A DNA stretch of 64,000 nucleotides from positions 55,744 to 119,743 of the forward strand of contig JAPOXD010000016.1 in the NCBI GenBank assembly GCA_026707285.1. Direction: 5' to 3'. The notes under the pieces were generated by a model. The model was not told where the DNA came from. It ran no database searches and worked only from the letters and a program-made list of their open reading frames with translations. The position numbers were made by a program, and so were the translations under genes. The stretch's first letter is position 1. Every line of letters starts with the position of its first letter. Positions 25,593 to 33,748 of the stretch are shown here, piece by piece. The DNA is from Chloroflexota bacterium. Lineage in GTDB: Bacteria; Chloroflexota; UBA11872.

Positions 25593-26370
25593 CGTCGTCA
25601 ATTTCGAGCGGCATGGCCCGCCGACCCTGGTAGCCGTAGTCCGCCATCAGCGTGGACTCGTCGCGCCAGCGCTCGCCGGTGCGCTCCAGGCGCTTGGTCC
25701 TGATGGCCAGGCCAGAGCAGGTCTGCGCCAGCGTCTGGAAGATGGTGTGCGCGACCAGCCGGTGCCCCAGGTCGTTGGCGTGCACGCCGTCGTAGTGCAC
25801 CATCCACGCCGTGCCGCCGTAGGCGTTGTAAACGTCGCTGAATAGGCAGTCCGTCGCTCGCGCGACCTGCTCGGTGACGAGGTTGTAGGTCTGGAACACC
25901 TCGTGGCTGCCTTCCTGAAAGTGCTCCCCGAGGCCGAAGTCGGTCATGTAGTACGGCCCCGGCAGCACGATCAGCGGATCGCATCCCTCCCGCACCTGCT
26001 CGATGACGCCCGTCAGCTCGGTGCGGAACATCTCGGCCGGCGTACCGCCCCGCGCGTCGTTTAGGCCGTAGGAAATCACGAGCAGATCGGGATCGTGGTC
26101 GATCACGTGCTTTTGCACGCGCTCATTGGCCGCCGGTTTGCCGGAGTACGAGTAGCAGGGCACACGCGTGGAGATTACGTTCGCGCCGATGCCGGTGTTC
26201 ACCAGCTCGACCGGCTCATCCTGGAAATCCGAGATCAGCGCGGCCAGCACGTGGGGCCAGCTGCGTTCGCGCACCGAGCTCCAGCCGCCGGCGGTGGTGC
26301 TCTCGCCAAGCGTGACGAGCTTGCGGAACGGCTCGGGATGCCAATCGCGTGGAGCTTCGTGATGCGACAC
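25585..26370 (-). CDS. SGNH/GDSL-type hydrolase
   Basis: 261-residue esterase-fold protein. The four blocks are visible: LVTLGESTTAGGW (nucleophile Ser), TGIGANVIS (Gly), YGLNDARGG (Asn) and HYDGVHANDLGHRL (catalytic Asp/His). No signal peptide, so intracellular ester or acetyl hydrolysis on a sugar substrate is plausible. GTG 26370 is chosen for an upstream GGAGGAGGA; upstream frame to 26499 would read into the divergent gene. Its stop overlaps the DHDPS-family start. First gene of the minus-strand half of a divergent module. Confidence 0.88.
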   Translation of the reverse strand: MSHHEAPRDWHPEPFRKLVTLGESTTAGGWSSVRERSWPHVLAALISDFQDEPVELVNTGIGANVISTRVPCYSYSGKPAANERVQKHVIDHDPDLLVISYGLNDARGGTPAEMFRTELTGVIEQVREGCDPLIVLPGPYYMTDFGLGEHFQEGSHEVFQTYNLVTEQVARATDCLFSDVYNAYGGTAWMVHYDGVHANDLGHRLVAHTIFQTLAQTCSGLAIRTKRLERTGERWRDESTLMADYGYQGRRAMPLEIDDDA

Positions 26371-26452
26371 GCCAGTAGTCCTCCTCCGAGGAGCGCGCCG
26401 AGTGTGGCACACGCCGTACGATGATCCGGCACACCTGGGGAGCTTGCCGGAC

Positions 26453-27316
26453 ATGCTGATCGGTGTCGCAGGCGCATTGCCGGACCGTCCGGCGGACATC
26501 TCACCGGCGGACGTGCGCCGCCTCGCCGAATTGGGGCTTCAAGGCACGAACGTCAAGCTGGGCGGCCCCGGCGAGGCCAGCGACGCGGAGCTTCGGCACG
26601 CACGCCGTGTCATCGCCGACGCGGGCCTGGTCATCGCTCAGTCCAACGGCGCGTATGGGTCGCTGGTCGGGCACAGCGATGCGGACCGCCGCCTGGGTAT
26701 CGACGGACTGATCGCCCACATGCATGCGACGACGGTCCTTGGCGCGCGCACGTGCTACGTCCGGCCCGGCGGGCTCAATCCCAACGGCCCATGGTTCGGC
26801 CACCCGGACCATCACCTGGACGCCACGTTCGACCGGGCGCTGGACAGCCTGCGCCGTACCACCCGGGCCGCCGAGGATCTCGGGGTGGTGCTGGCCTTCG
26901 AGGGACACGTGCTCTCGACGATTGACCGCCCCGAGCGCGTCGCGGCGATCCTAGACGCCATCGACTCGCCCGCCCTCACCTTCAATCTCGATCCGGTGAA
27001 CTTCATCGGCAGCATCTGGGATGCTTGGCGGCCCAACGCGGTCTACGACCGCCTGCTCGACAGTGCGCGAGGTCGGATCGTGACCGCGCACTGGAAGGAC
27101 TTCATCGTTCAGGAGGAGCTTGTGTTGCACGTCGACGAGGTCGTGCCGGGGCGGGGCGTCGTCGACCACGCGCGGTGGCTGCAGCGGCTCAACGCCGCTG
27201 AGCCGCACGCTTGGGTGCTGTTGGAGCACCTGACACTCGAACAGCTCGCGCCCGCCAAGCAGGCCGTTGATGCCGCCATGTCCCGCGCTAGTCTGTCCTG
27301 GGACCCGGCGCCGTGA
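26453..27316 (+). CDS. Sugar phosphate isomerase/epimerase-like TIM-barrel protein, second copy
   Basis: 287 residues of the xylose-isomerase-like superfamily. Motifs: LGLQGTNVKLGGPGE, ARTCYVRPGGLNPNGPW, GVVLAFEGHVLSTIDRPE, ALTFNLDPVNFIGSIW, IVTAHWKDFIV and WVLLEHL, with Glu/Asp/His/Glu metal-type residues at strand ends. ATG 26453 has GGGGAG ten bases upstream; a GTG at 26402 is an alternative. First gene of the plus-strand half of the divergent module, its stop overlapping the SDR start. It is not a close copy of the 22739 gene. Confidence 0.85.
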   Translation: MLIGVAGALPDRPADISPADVRRLAELGLQGTNVKLGGPGEASDAELRHARRVIADAGLVIAQSNGAYGSLVGHSDADRRLGIDGLIAHMHATTVLGARTCYVRPGGLNPNGPWFGHPDHHLDATFDRALDSLRRTTRAAEDLGVVLAFEGHVLSTIDRPERVAAILDAIDSPALTFNLDPVNFIGSIWDAWRPNAVYDRLLDSARGRIVTAHWKDFIVQEELVLHVDEVVPGRGVVDHARWLQRLNAAEPHAWVLLEHLTLEQLAPAKQAVDAAMSRASLSWDPAP

Positions 27317-28056
27317 CGTCGCTTGCCGGGCGGGTCGTGGTCATCACCGGCGGCGCGTCGGGTATCGGCGGCGCCACCGCGCGGCTCTGCGCGGCCCGCG
27401 GCGCGCGCGTGGTGATCGGCGACGTGGACGACGCCAGGGGAGAAGCCCTGGCGCGCGAGCTCACCGAATTGGGTCTGTCCACGCAGTTCGTGCACGTCGA
27501 CGTCACCCGCGAGGCCGACTGCAAACGCCTGATCCAGACCGCGATCGCCAGCTACGGGCCGCTCGACATCCTCATCACCTGCGCCGGAATCCTGCAAGGC
27601 GCCTTCGTCGAACTTGCGGAGCTGGATCTGGACACATTCCAGCGGGTCCAGGACGTGAACGTGCGCGGCACCTTCCTCTGCATGAAGCATTCCGTGGCGG
27701 CCATGGGCGACCGCGGCGGCACGATCCTCTTGATCGCGTCGGGGGCCGGCGTGACCAGCCGCAGTTCATCCGTGGCCTATGGCACGAGCAAAGCCGCCGT
27801 TCATGGCCTGGGCTTCATCGCGCCGAACCACCTGGCGGGACGCCCCATCCGCGTCAACACCGTGTGTCCGTCGATCGTCGACACGCCGCTCAAGCGGGCC
27901 AACGTCGAGGACGAAGGGCGGGCGCGCGGATGGTCTCACGCGGACATCGAGGCCGCACAGCAGCAGCTCCGCGATCCAGAGGGCGTGGCCCGCGTCCTGG
28001 CCTTCCTCGCGTCCGACGAGGCCGACTACGTGCGAGGAACCGTGTTCACGGCGTGA
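27313..28056 (+). CDS. Short-chain dehydrogenase/reductase
   Basis: 247-residue NAD(P)-dependent oxidoreductase. Cofactor motif VVITGGASGIGGATARL, acidic VIGDVDDARG after strand 2 (favours NAD), ITCAGILQG replacing the usual NNAG, catalytic Ser in LLIASGAGV and YGTSKAAVHG (YxxxK). GTG 27313 overlaps the previous stop as GTGA, and its own stop overlaps the DHDPS-family start the same way. Likely oxidises a sugar or sugar acid hydroxyl. Confidence 0.93.
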   Translation: MTSLAGRVVVITGGASGIGGATARLCAARGARVVIGDVDDARGEALARELTELGLSTQFVHVDVTREADCKRLIQTAIASYGPLDILITCAGILQGAFVELAELDLDTFQRVQDVNVRGTFLCMKHSVAAMGDRGGTILLIASGAGVTSRSSSVAYGTSKAAVHGLGFIAPNHLAGRPIRVNTVCPSIVDTPLKRANVEDEGRARGWSHADIEAAQQQLRDPEGVARVLAFLASDEADYVRGTVFTA

Positions 28057-28982
28057 AAGAGCTCTATCCACTCACGGGCGTCGTGCCGATCGTCAACACG
28101 CCCTTCACCGAGGACGACAAGCTCGACGTCGCATCGCTCGAACGCCTGCTCGAGGAAGGCATCGCCGACGGCGTAAGCGGGTTCATCGTCCCCGCGGTGG
28201 CGAGCGAGGTCGCCAAGCTCACGCCCGACGAGCGGCACTCCTACGTGCGCGAGGTGCTGCGAATCGTGGGCGGGCGCGTCACCGTCGTGGCCGGCGCCAG
28301 CGATCCGGACGCAGGGCGCGCACGGGCGCTGGCCGAGGACGCCGTGGCGCTCGGCGTCGACGGCGTGCTCTGCGCGGTGCCGGTGCCTCTCATCGAAGAC
28401 CACGACGGCGCCTTGGACTACTTCCGCGAGGTCGGCCGCGCCGGCATGCCCATGCTCATGATTCAAGACCTGCACTGGGGCGGATATGGCATGGCCCGCC
28501 GCACGCTTATGCAGCTTTGGGACGAGCTGGACGCCTTCCGCTGCCTCAAGCTGGAGACCGTGCCGTCGGGCGCCAAGACCACCGAGCTGATCGACGCGAC
28601 CGACAACCGGCTCACCATCGGCTGCGGCTGGTCGCTGCCGCAATTCATCGAAGCGCTCGACAGGGGCACGCACTTCACGACGACCACCGCCATCAACCGG
28701 CCCTTCGTTCACATCTTCCGGCTGCACCGGGCCGGTCGCCGCGACGAGGCGCGCGAGCTGTTTCACCGCGTGGTGCCGTTCCTGGCCTTCGCGCACCAGT
28801 ACATCGACATTTCGATCCACTTCTACAAGCGCTACTGCGTGCGCCGCGGTCTATTCGCGACGGCCCGCGTGCGTGAGCCGATCATGCCGTTCGACGCGCA
28901 TCACGAACGGGTCGCGGACGAGCTGATCGAGCTGATCTGCGGAATCGAGGACAAGCTGGGGCCGGCTGGCGGAAACCCTTGA
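28053..28982 (+). CDS. Dihydrodipicolinate synthase-family lyase, copy 2
   Basis: 309 residues. PLTGVVPIVNTPFTEDDKLD opens the family fold, and VTVVAGASDPDAGRARALAE is a core helix. The Schiff-base lysine is in FRCLKLETVPSG. The catalytic tyrosine motif is replaced (LMIQDLHWGG), so it is not DapA. Clearly related to but divergent from the 24693 gene. GTG 28053 overlaps the SDR stop (GTGA). With the SDR and epimerase it forms a three-gene operon that looks like a sugar-acid degradation module. Exact reaction unknown. Confidence 0.88.
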   Translation: MKELYPLTGVVPIVNTPFTEDDKLDVASLERLLEEGIADGVSGFIVPAVASEVAKLTPDERHSYVREVLRIVGGRVTVVAGASDPDAGRARALAEDAVALGVDGVLCAVPVPLIEDHDGALDYFREVGRAGMPMLMIQDLHWGGYGMARRTLMQLWDELDAFRCLKLETVPSGAKTTELIDATDNRLTIGCGWSLPQFIEALDRGTHFTTTTAINRPFVHIFRLHRAGRRDEARELFHRVVPFLAFAHQYIDISIHFYKRYCVRRGLFATARVREPIMPFDAHHERVADELIELICGIEDKLGPAGGNP

Positions 28983-28994
28983 ATTCTGCGGTTC

Positions 28995-29080
28995 GGGCGG
29001 GTTTGAAACCCGCCCCTACACCAGGTTGTCAGTGCGCCTCTAGGTCTGACCGCACTGGATTCCCGCCTTCGCCGGAATGG
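28995..29080. repeat. TGTAGGGGCG-type and TTCCCGC-type repeats
   Basis: 28995-29020 contains GGCGGGTTTGAAACCCGCC ending in CCTACA (reverse of the TGTAGGGGCG ends). 29057-29080 contains GGATTCCCGCCTTCGCCGG. Both lie in the gap 28983-29103 between convergent genes, with nothing else recognisable. Confidence 0.65.
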
Positions 29081-29103
29081 CGGATGGTTTGGGCAAGGGT
29101 CGG

Positions 29104-30429
29104 CTACCGCGTGACGGGGCGGCCTTGCGCCAGCGCCGTCAAGACGTCGTCGGCGGCCTCCAGCGTGCGGTCGATGTCGCTCTCCGTGTGCGCCGCCGAG
29201 ATGTGGTTGCGCTTCAGGGCCATGGGAATCATGTAGAAGCCGCGCTCCAGCATGCCGCGATGGAAGTCGATGTACATCTCGTCGTCGTTGCGCAGCAGAT
29301 CGCGGTATGACGTCGCCGGCGGGGACATGAAGTAGGTCACGAACACCGAGCCGAATTGGCTGGCGAACGCCTCGATGCCCAGCCGCTGGATGATGTCGTC
29401 GAGCCCTCGCCGCATGCGCTCGCCCAGGTCGAACAGGCGCTCATAGAGCCCCGGCTGATCGAGCGCCTCGATGGTGGACAGGCAAGCCGCCATCGCCAGC
29501 GGGTGCCCGTTGAACGTGCCCGAGAAGAACACGTCGCCGTCGGACGTGTTGAAGTGCTGCATCAGGTCGCGCCGGCCGCAGATCGCTGCGCAGGGGTAGC
29601 CGTTCGCCATGGCCTTGCCCAGCGTGGTCAGGTCCGGGGTGATGCCGGTGATGGCCTGAAAGCCGCCCAGCGCGTGCCGAAAGCCCGTGACCACCTCGTC
29701 GAACACCAGCACGACCCCGTGCTCCCGGGTCAGCGCTCGCAGGCGCGTGAGGAACTCCTGCTCGGGCATGACCACGCCGATCGCGTGCGGGATGGGTTCC
29801 AGGATCACGGCCGCGATCTCGTGGCCGCGCTCGGCCATCAGGCCCTCCAACCCCTCCAGGTCGTTCCACTCCAGCACGATCAGCTCGGCGTGAACGTCCG
29901 GCAGGATGCCGGACGACAGCGGGTCCAGCCGCCCCACGCGGTCCGCGGGCGAGATCACGTTCGCGAGCAGGTGGTCGTGCCAGCCGTGAAAGTGGCCCTG
30001 GAACTTGACGATCGCGCGGCGGCCGGTGGCCCCGCGCGCCACCCGCACGGCGTGGTAGGTGGCCTCGGAGCCCGACGTGCAAAACAGCACCTGCTCGGCG
30101 GAGGGCACGTGCTCCACGACCTTCTCGGCCGCCTGGATCTCCAACTCGCTGGTCCCAATTCCCGTGAGGTCCAGCGTGCGCTGTTGCTCGGCCACCCCGG
30201 CGGCCACGCCTGGATGCGCGTGCCCCAGGATGATCGGGCCGAACGCGGCGTTGTAGTCGAGGTAGCTGTTGCCGTCCACGTCGTGGAGGTAGGCGCCCTC
30301 CGCGCCAGACCAGACGATCTGCGGCTCGACCTTCCGCAGCGAGGTGTTGACCCCGCCCGGGATTACCTGTCGCGCGCGGTCGAACAGGGCCGCGGATGCG
30401 GCGCGAGGCAATGTTGATTCCTGCGTCAT
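29104..30429 (-). CDS. Glutamate-1-semialdehyde aminomutase-like class III aminotransferase
   Basis: 441-residue PLP enzyme. VIPGGVNTSLRKVEPQIVWSG and DVDGNSYLDYNAAFGPIILGH match the GSA-aminomutase/aspartate-aminotransferase-like family. The glycine-rich FCTSGSEATYHAVRVARG, the aspartate motif LVFDEVVTGFR and the PLP-lysine LTTLGKAMANGYP are intact. No heme genes are nearby and the surroundings are catabolic, so an aminotransferase or aminomutase acting on another substrate is more likely than HemL. ATG 30429 has GGAG nine bases upstream; a huge upstream extension would be antisense to yebC and is not real. Confidence 0.9.
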   Translation of the reverse strand: MTQESTLPRAASAALFDRARQVIPGGVNTSLRKVEPQIVWSGAEGAYLHDVDGNSYLDYNAAFGPIILGHAHPGVAAGVAEQQRTLDLTGIGTSELEIQAAEKVVEHVPSAEQVLFCTSGSEATYHAVRVARGATGRRAIVKFQGHFHGWHDHLLANVISPADRVGRLDPLSSGILPDVHAELIVLEWNDLEGLEGLMAERGHEIAAVILEPIPHAIGVVMPEQEFLTRLRALTREHGVVLVFDEVVTGFRHALGGFQAITGITPDLTTLGKAMANGYPCAAICGRRDLMQHFNTSDGDVFFSGTFNGHPLAMAACLSTIEALDQPGLYERLFDLGERMRRGLDDIIQRLGIEAFASQFGSVFVTYFMSPPATSYRDLLRNDDEMYIDFHRGMLERGFYMIPMALKRNHISAAHTESDIDRTLEAADDVLTALAQGRPVTR

Positions 30430-30518
30430 TGGCTGGGGCTCCGGTGACTCCGCGCCAGCATAGCCCGCGACCGGATGCGGTGACGGAAGGCACGCACAAA
30501 CAGCGAACAACGCTATCC

Positions 30519-30524
30519 TATACT
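30519..30524 (+). promoter_or_regulatory. Probable -10 element for yebC
   Basis: TATACT, 38 bases before the yebC start in the divergent gap 30430-30561. No convincing -35 at normal spacing. The same hexamer precedes argS (59144-59149). Confidence 0.45.
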
Positions 30525-30561
30525 TCGAGAAATCCCGCGCGGCTCCATGGGGGTGCAGGCA

Positions 30562-31317
30562 ATGTCCGGCCATTCCAAGTGGTCGCAAATCAAGCGCCAG
30601 AAAGCCGCGAACGACGCCAAGCGCGGGCAGCTGTACACCAAGATCGGGCGCGAGATCACGGTGGCCGTGCAAGACGGCGGCGCCGACCCGAGCGGAAACT
30701 TCCGGCTCGAGCAGGCGCTCGCCAAGGCCCGCGCCGCGAACATGCCGAAGGACACGATCGACCGCTCGATCCAGCGCGGAACGGGCGGCGGTCCGGGCGA
30801 GGGCGCCTCGCTCATCGAGCTCACCTACGAGGCCTACGGTCCCGCGGGCGTGGGGCTGCTGATCGAAGTGGTCACGGACAATCGCAATCGCGCCGTCGCG
30901 GAGGTCCGCAACGCCGTGGGAAGTCTCGGGGGCAGGTTTGCCGACTCCGGCTCGGTGGCCTGGCAGTTCGAGGCGCGCGGCAGTCTGGCGGTCGCGGTCG
31001 GTGACGCCGATCCGGAGGAGATCGAGTTGACGGCCATCGACGCCGGCGCCCTGGACGTCGAGGCGGCCAACGGCACGGTGCACGTGTCCACGCCGGCGGC
31101 GGACCTGGCGCGCGTGCGCCGCGAGCTCAGCGACGCCGGGTACCAGATCACCGCCGCCGATCTGGTCCATGAGCCGACCACGCCGATGCCGTTGGAGGCC
31201 GCCAAGGCGGCGCAGGCCATGCGGATGGCGGAAGCGCTGGAGGAACTCGACGACGTGCAGCGCGTCTACACCACGTTGGAGATCAGCGACGACCTGCTCG
31301 CGCAGCTGGCCTCCTAG
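30562..31317 (+). CDS. yebC: YebC/PmpR-family transcriptional/translational regulator
   Basis: 251 residues with the diagnostic N-terminus MSGHSKWSQIKRQKAANDAKRG, then YTKIGREI, LEQALAKARAANMPKDTIDRSIQRGTGG and TYEAYGPAGVGLLIE. Family members bind DNA or the ribosome (recent work links YebC to translation of polyproline stretches). ATG 30562 aligns with the universal family start. The yebC-ruvC-ruvA-ruvB order is widespread. Confidence 0.96.
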   Translation: MSGHSKWSQIKRQKAANDAKRGQLYTKIGREITVAVQDGGADPSGNFRLEQALAKARAANMPKDTIDRSIQRGTGGGPGEGASLIELTYEAYGPAGVGLLIEVVTDNRNRAVAEVRNAVGSLGGRFADSGSVAWQFEARGSLAVAVGDADPEEIELTAIDAGALDVEAANGTVHVSTPAADLARVRRELSDAGYQITAADLVHEPTTPMPLEAAKAAQAMRMAEALEELDDVQRVYTTLEISDDLLAQLAS

Positions 31318-31340
31318 CGTCCCCACGCGATTCGGCCCGC

Positions 31341-31850
31341 ATGCCTGATCTGGTGACGCTGGGAATCGATCCCGGGACGGCGCGTTGCGGCTTCGGAATC
31401 GTCGCGGGACCGCACAGCGCGAGGGCCTTGGACTCGGGGTGCATCACCACGCGGTCCAAGGACCCGCTGGGGACCCGCCTGGCAACCATCCGCGACGCAC
31501 TCGCCGAGCTTGTCGAGCGGTTTCCGGTCACCGACATTGCGCTCGAGCGCTTGGGATACGCCCGCCGACTGACAGCCGCCGCGCAGGTCGCATACGCCAC
31601 CGGCGTGGTGCACCTGGTGGCGGCCGACCGCGGGCTGCCCGTGGAAGAGTACGCGCCGAAGGAAATCAAGCTGGCCGTGGCCGGTTACGGCGCCGCCGAG
31701 AAGGACGCCGTGCAAGCCATGGTCGTCCGGCTGCTGCGCATGGCCGCACCGCCGAGCTCCGATCATGCCGCCGACGCCCTGGCGACGGCGATTTGCCACC
31801 AGCACTCGATCCGCGCCCGCACGCTCGAGCGCACCCTGGGCGTCCGATGA
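31341..31850 (+). CDS. ruvC: Holliday junction resolvase RuvC
   Basis: 169-residue crossover-junction endonuclease. LGIDPGTARCGFGIV carries the first catalytic Asp, DIALERLGY the Glu and PSSDHAADALATAI the terminal His/Asp pair. Length is normal. Resolves Holliday junctions with RuvAB. Its stop overlaps the ruvA start as ATGA. Confidence 0.96.
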   Translation: MPDLVTLGIDPGTARCGFGIVAGPHSARALDSGCITTRSKDPLGTRLATIRDALAELVERFPVTDIALERLGYARRLTAAAQVAYATGVVHLVAADRGLPVEEYAPKEIKLAVAGYGAAEKDAVQAMVVRLLRMAAPPSSDHAADALATAICHQHSIRARTLERTLGVR

Positions 31851-32425
31851 TCGGCTACCTGGAAGGCTTGGTCATCCGCACTGGCGACGACTCGCTGGTG
31901 GTCAAGGTCCACGGCACCGGACTGGGGTTGGAAGTCGTGGTCCCGGCACGCGCGCGCCGGTCGCCCGGGCAGCCGGTGGAGCTCCACACGCACACCCACA
32001 TCGCGTCGGACGGGGCAATCCTTGCCGGCTTCGGGTCGGCGCAGGAGTTGGAGATGTATCGCCACCTGCTTGACGTCACCGGCGTGGGTCCGCGAATGGC
32101 CGTGCGAGTGCTAACCAGTCATCCGGTGGACCGCATCGTGCAGGCGCTCGACGATGAAGACCCGCGGCCGTTCCAGGCGGTGTCGGGCATCGGGCGCAAG
32201 CTGGCCAACCGCATCATCCTCGAGCTGCGGGGCAAGCTGGTTCCTGAGCCGGGGATTCGACTGGGACCGACGGGAGCCGATGAGGCGCTCGACGCGCTGG
32301 TCGGTCTCGGCTACACGCGCGTCGAGGCGCAGCTGGCGCTCGAGCAGATTGCCGGAGAAGACCTTGACGTGGCGGACCGCATCGGCGCGGCGTTGCGCAT
32401 CCTCGGCATGCGGGTCACGCCGTGA
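31847..32425 (+). CDS. ruvA: Holliday junction DNA helicase subunit RuvA
   Basis: 192-residue junction-binding subunit. [19 protein letters not shown] is the typical OB-fold start, and the tandem helix-hairpin-helix motifs are [16 protein letters not shown] and [23 protein letters not shown]. The C-terminal RuvB-binding domain ([17 protein letters not shown]) is present. Tightly coupled to ruvC (ATGA) and ruvB (GTGA). Confidence 0.96.
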   Translation: MIGYLEGLVIRTGDDSLVVKVHGTGLGLEVVVPARARRSPGQPVELHTHTHIASDGAILAGFGSAQELEMYRHLLDVTGVGPRMAVRVLTSHPVDRIVQALDDEDPRPFQAVSGIGRKLANRIILELRGKLVPEPGIRLGPTGADEALDALVGLGYTRVEAQLALEQIAGEDLDVADRIGAALRILGMRVTP

Positions 32426-33456
32426 CCGAACGCATCGTCGCCGCCGATGCCGGCGGTGAGGATCGCAGTCTCGAAACCACCCTCCGTCCGGTCAGTCTGG
32501 CGGACGACGAATTCATCGGGCAGCCGCGCGTCAAGCGCGGCCTTCGCTTGATGATCGCGGCGGCGCGGCAACGCGGCGAGCCCATCGACCACATCCTGCT
32601 CGCCGGACCTCCCGGCCTGGGCAAAACAACCCTGGCCAACATCATCGCCACGGAGATGGAGGGTCGGCTGCACGTCACCTCCGGGCCGGCGCTCGAACGC
32701 CCCGGCGATCTCGCCGCCACCTTGAGCAGCATGGAACCCGGCGAGGTCCTGTTCATTGACGAGATTCACCGGCTCGGGAAGACGGTGGAGGAAATCCTGT
32801 ATCCCGCCATGGAGGACTTTGCGCTGGACATCGTGGTCGGCGCGGGCAAGCCCCATGCGCGCACCTATCGGCTCGACCTGCCGCGATTCACGGTCGTCGG
32901 CGCAACGACGCGGCACGGCCAGCTCACGCCGGCGCTGAGCGATCGTTTCGGCGAGTCCTTTCGCCTCGACTTCTACTCGCCCGACGAGTGCGCCCAGATC
33001 GTCTTGCGCTCGGCGCGAATACTCGGCGTCGAGGTCGTGCCCGCCGGGGCCGCGGCGATCGCGCGGCGGGCGCGCGGCACGGCGCGGGTGTGCAACCGGT
33101 TGCTGCGCCGCGTGCGCGACTTTGCCGAGGTCGAGGCGGACGGCGTGGTGACCAAGGCCGTCGCCAACCAGGCGCTCGAGGACATGGGCGTCGACCCGGA
33201 AGGCCTGGACAGCATGGATCGCCGAATCTTGACCACCATCATCGAGTCCTACGTGGGCGGGCCCGTCGGGCTCCAATCCCTGGCCGCCACGGTGGCCGAG
33301 GAAGTCACCACGCTGGAGTCTCACTACGAGCCCTATCTGCTGCAAGCCGGCTTTCTTGCGCGGACGTCCCGTGGACGCGTCGCCACGCCTAAGGCGTACG
33401 AGCACCTGGGTTTCACCCGGGGTGACTCCGGGACGCAGCAGGGCTCGTTGCTCTGA
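32422..33456 (+). CDS. ruvB: Holliday junction branch migration ATPase RuvB
   Basis: 344-residue AAA+ motor. Walker [14 protein letters not shown], Walker [13 protein letters not shown], sensor [18 protein letters not shown], arginine finger region [18 protein letters not shown] and the winged-helix end [25 protein letters not shown] start overlaps the ruvA stop. Confidence 0.97.
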   Translation: MTERIVAADAGGEDRSLETTLRPVSLADDEFIGQPRVKRGLRLMIAAARQRGEPIDHILLAGPPGLGKTTLANIIATEMEGRLHVTSGPALERPGDLAATLSSMEPGEVLFIDEIHRLGKTVEEILYPAMEDFALDIVVGAGKPHARTYRLDLPRFTVVGATTRHGQLTPALSDRFGESFRLDFYSPDECAQIVLRSARILGVEVVPAGAAAIARRARGTARVCNRLLRRVRDFAEVEADGVVTKAVANQALEDMGVDPEGLDSMDRRILTTIIESYVGGPVGLQSLAATVAEEVTTLESHYEPYLLQAGFLARTSRGRVATPKAYEHLGFTRGDSGTQQGSLL

Positions 33457-33463
33457 CGCCGAA

Positions 33464-33739
33464 GTGCCCCGCCTTCTCGCAACGGTGTATGGCCGGGTGC
33501 AGGGCGTCGCATTCAGATACTTCGTCCAAACGCACGGTCGGCGTCTCGGCCTGGGCGGATACGTCCGCAATCGAGCCGACGGCTACTCGGTCGAGGTCTG
33601 CGCCGAGGGCCGCCGGGAAGACCTCGAATCACTGCTCGGGCAGTTGCGCGTCGGCCCGCCTGGTGCGCGCGTGGTGCAGGTCGAAGCCGATTGGCCGCCG
33701 GGAACCGGTGAATTCACGGGCTTTACGATTCGAACCTAA
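33464..33739 (+). CDS. acyP: Acylphosphatase
   Basis: 91-residue enzyme hydrolysing carboxyl-phosphate bonds. The active-site pattern GRVQGVAFRYFVQTHGRRLGLGGYVRN contains the catalytic Arg and Asn, and DGYSVEVCAEG follows. GTG 33464 lies seven bases after the ruvB stop; no clear Shine-Dalgarno sequence. Appears co-transcribed with ruvCAB. Confidence 0.92.
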   Translation: MPRLLATVYGRVQGVAFRYFVQTHGRRLGLGGYVRNRADGYSVEVCAEGRREDLESLLGQLRVGPPGARVVQVEADWPPGTGEFTGFTIRT

Positions 33740-33748
33740 AATGCGGGA

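Noticed and set aside
24693..28982. Calling either DHDPS-family gene dapA
   Set aside because: The catalytic tyrosine motif is missing in both, and lysine-pathway neighbours are absent.
29104..30429. Assignment of the aminotransferase as hemL
   Set aside because: Sequence similarity is at superfamily level and no tetrapyrrole gene is near; the context is catabolic, so the symbol is withheld.
30430..31326. 740-residue extension of the GSA-type aminotransferase
   Set aside because: The extra N-terminal part is antisense to yebC, whose protein sequence is strongly conserved. The aminotransferase starts at ATG 30429.
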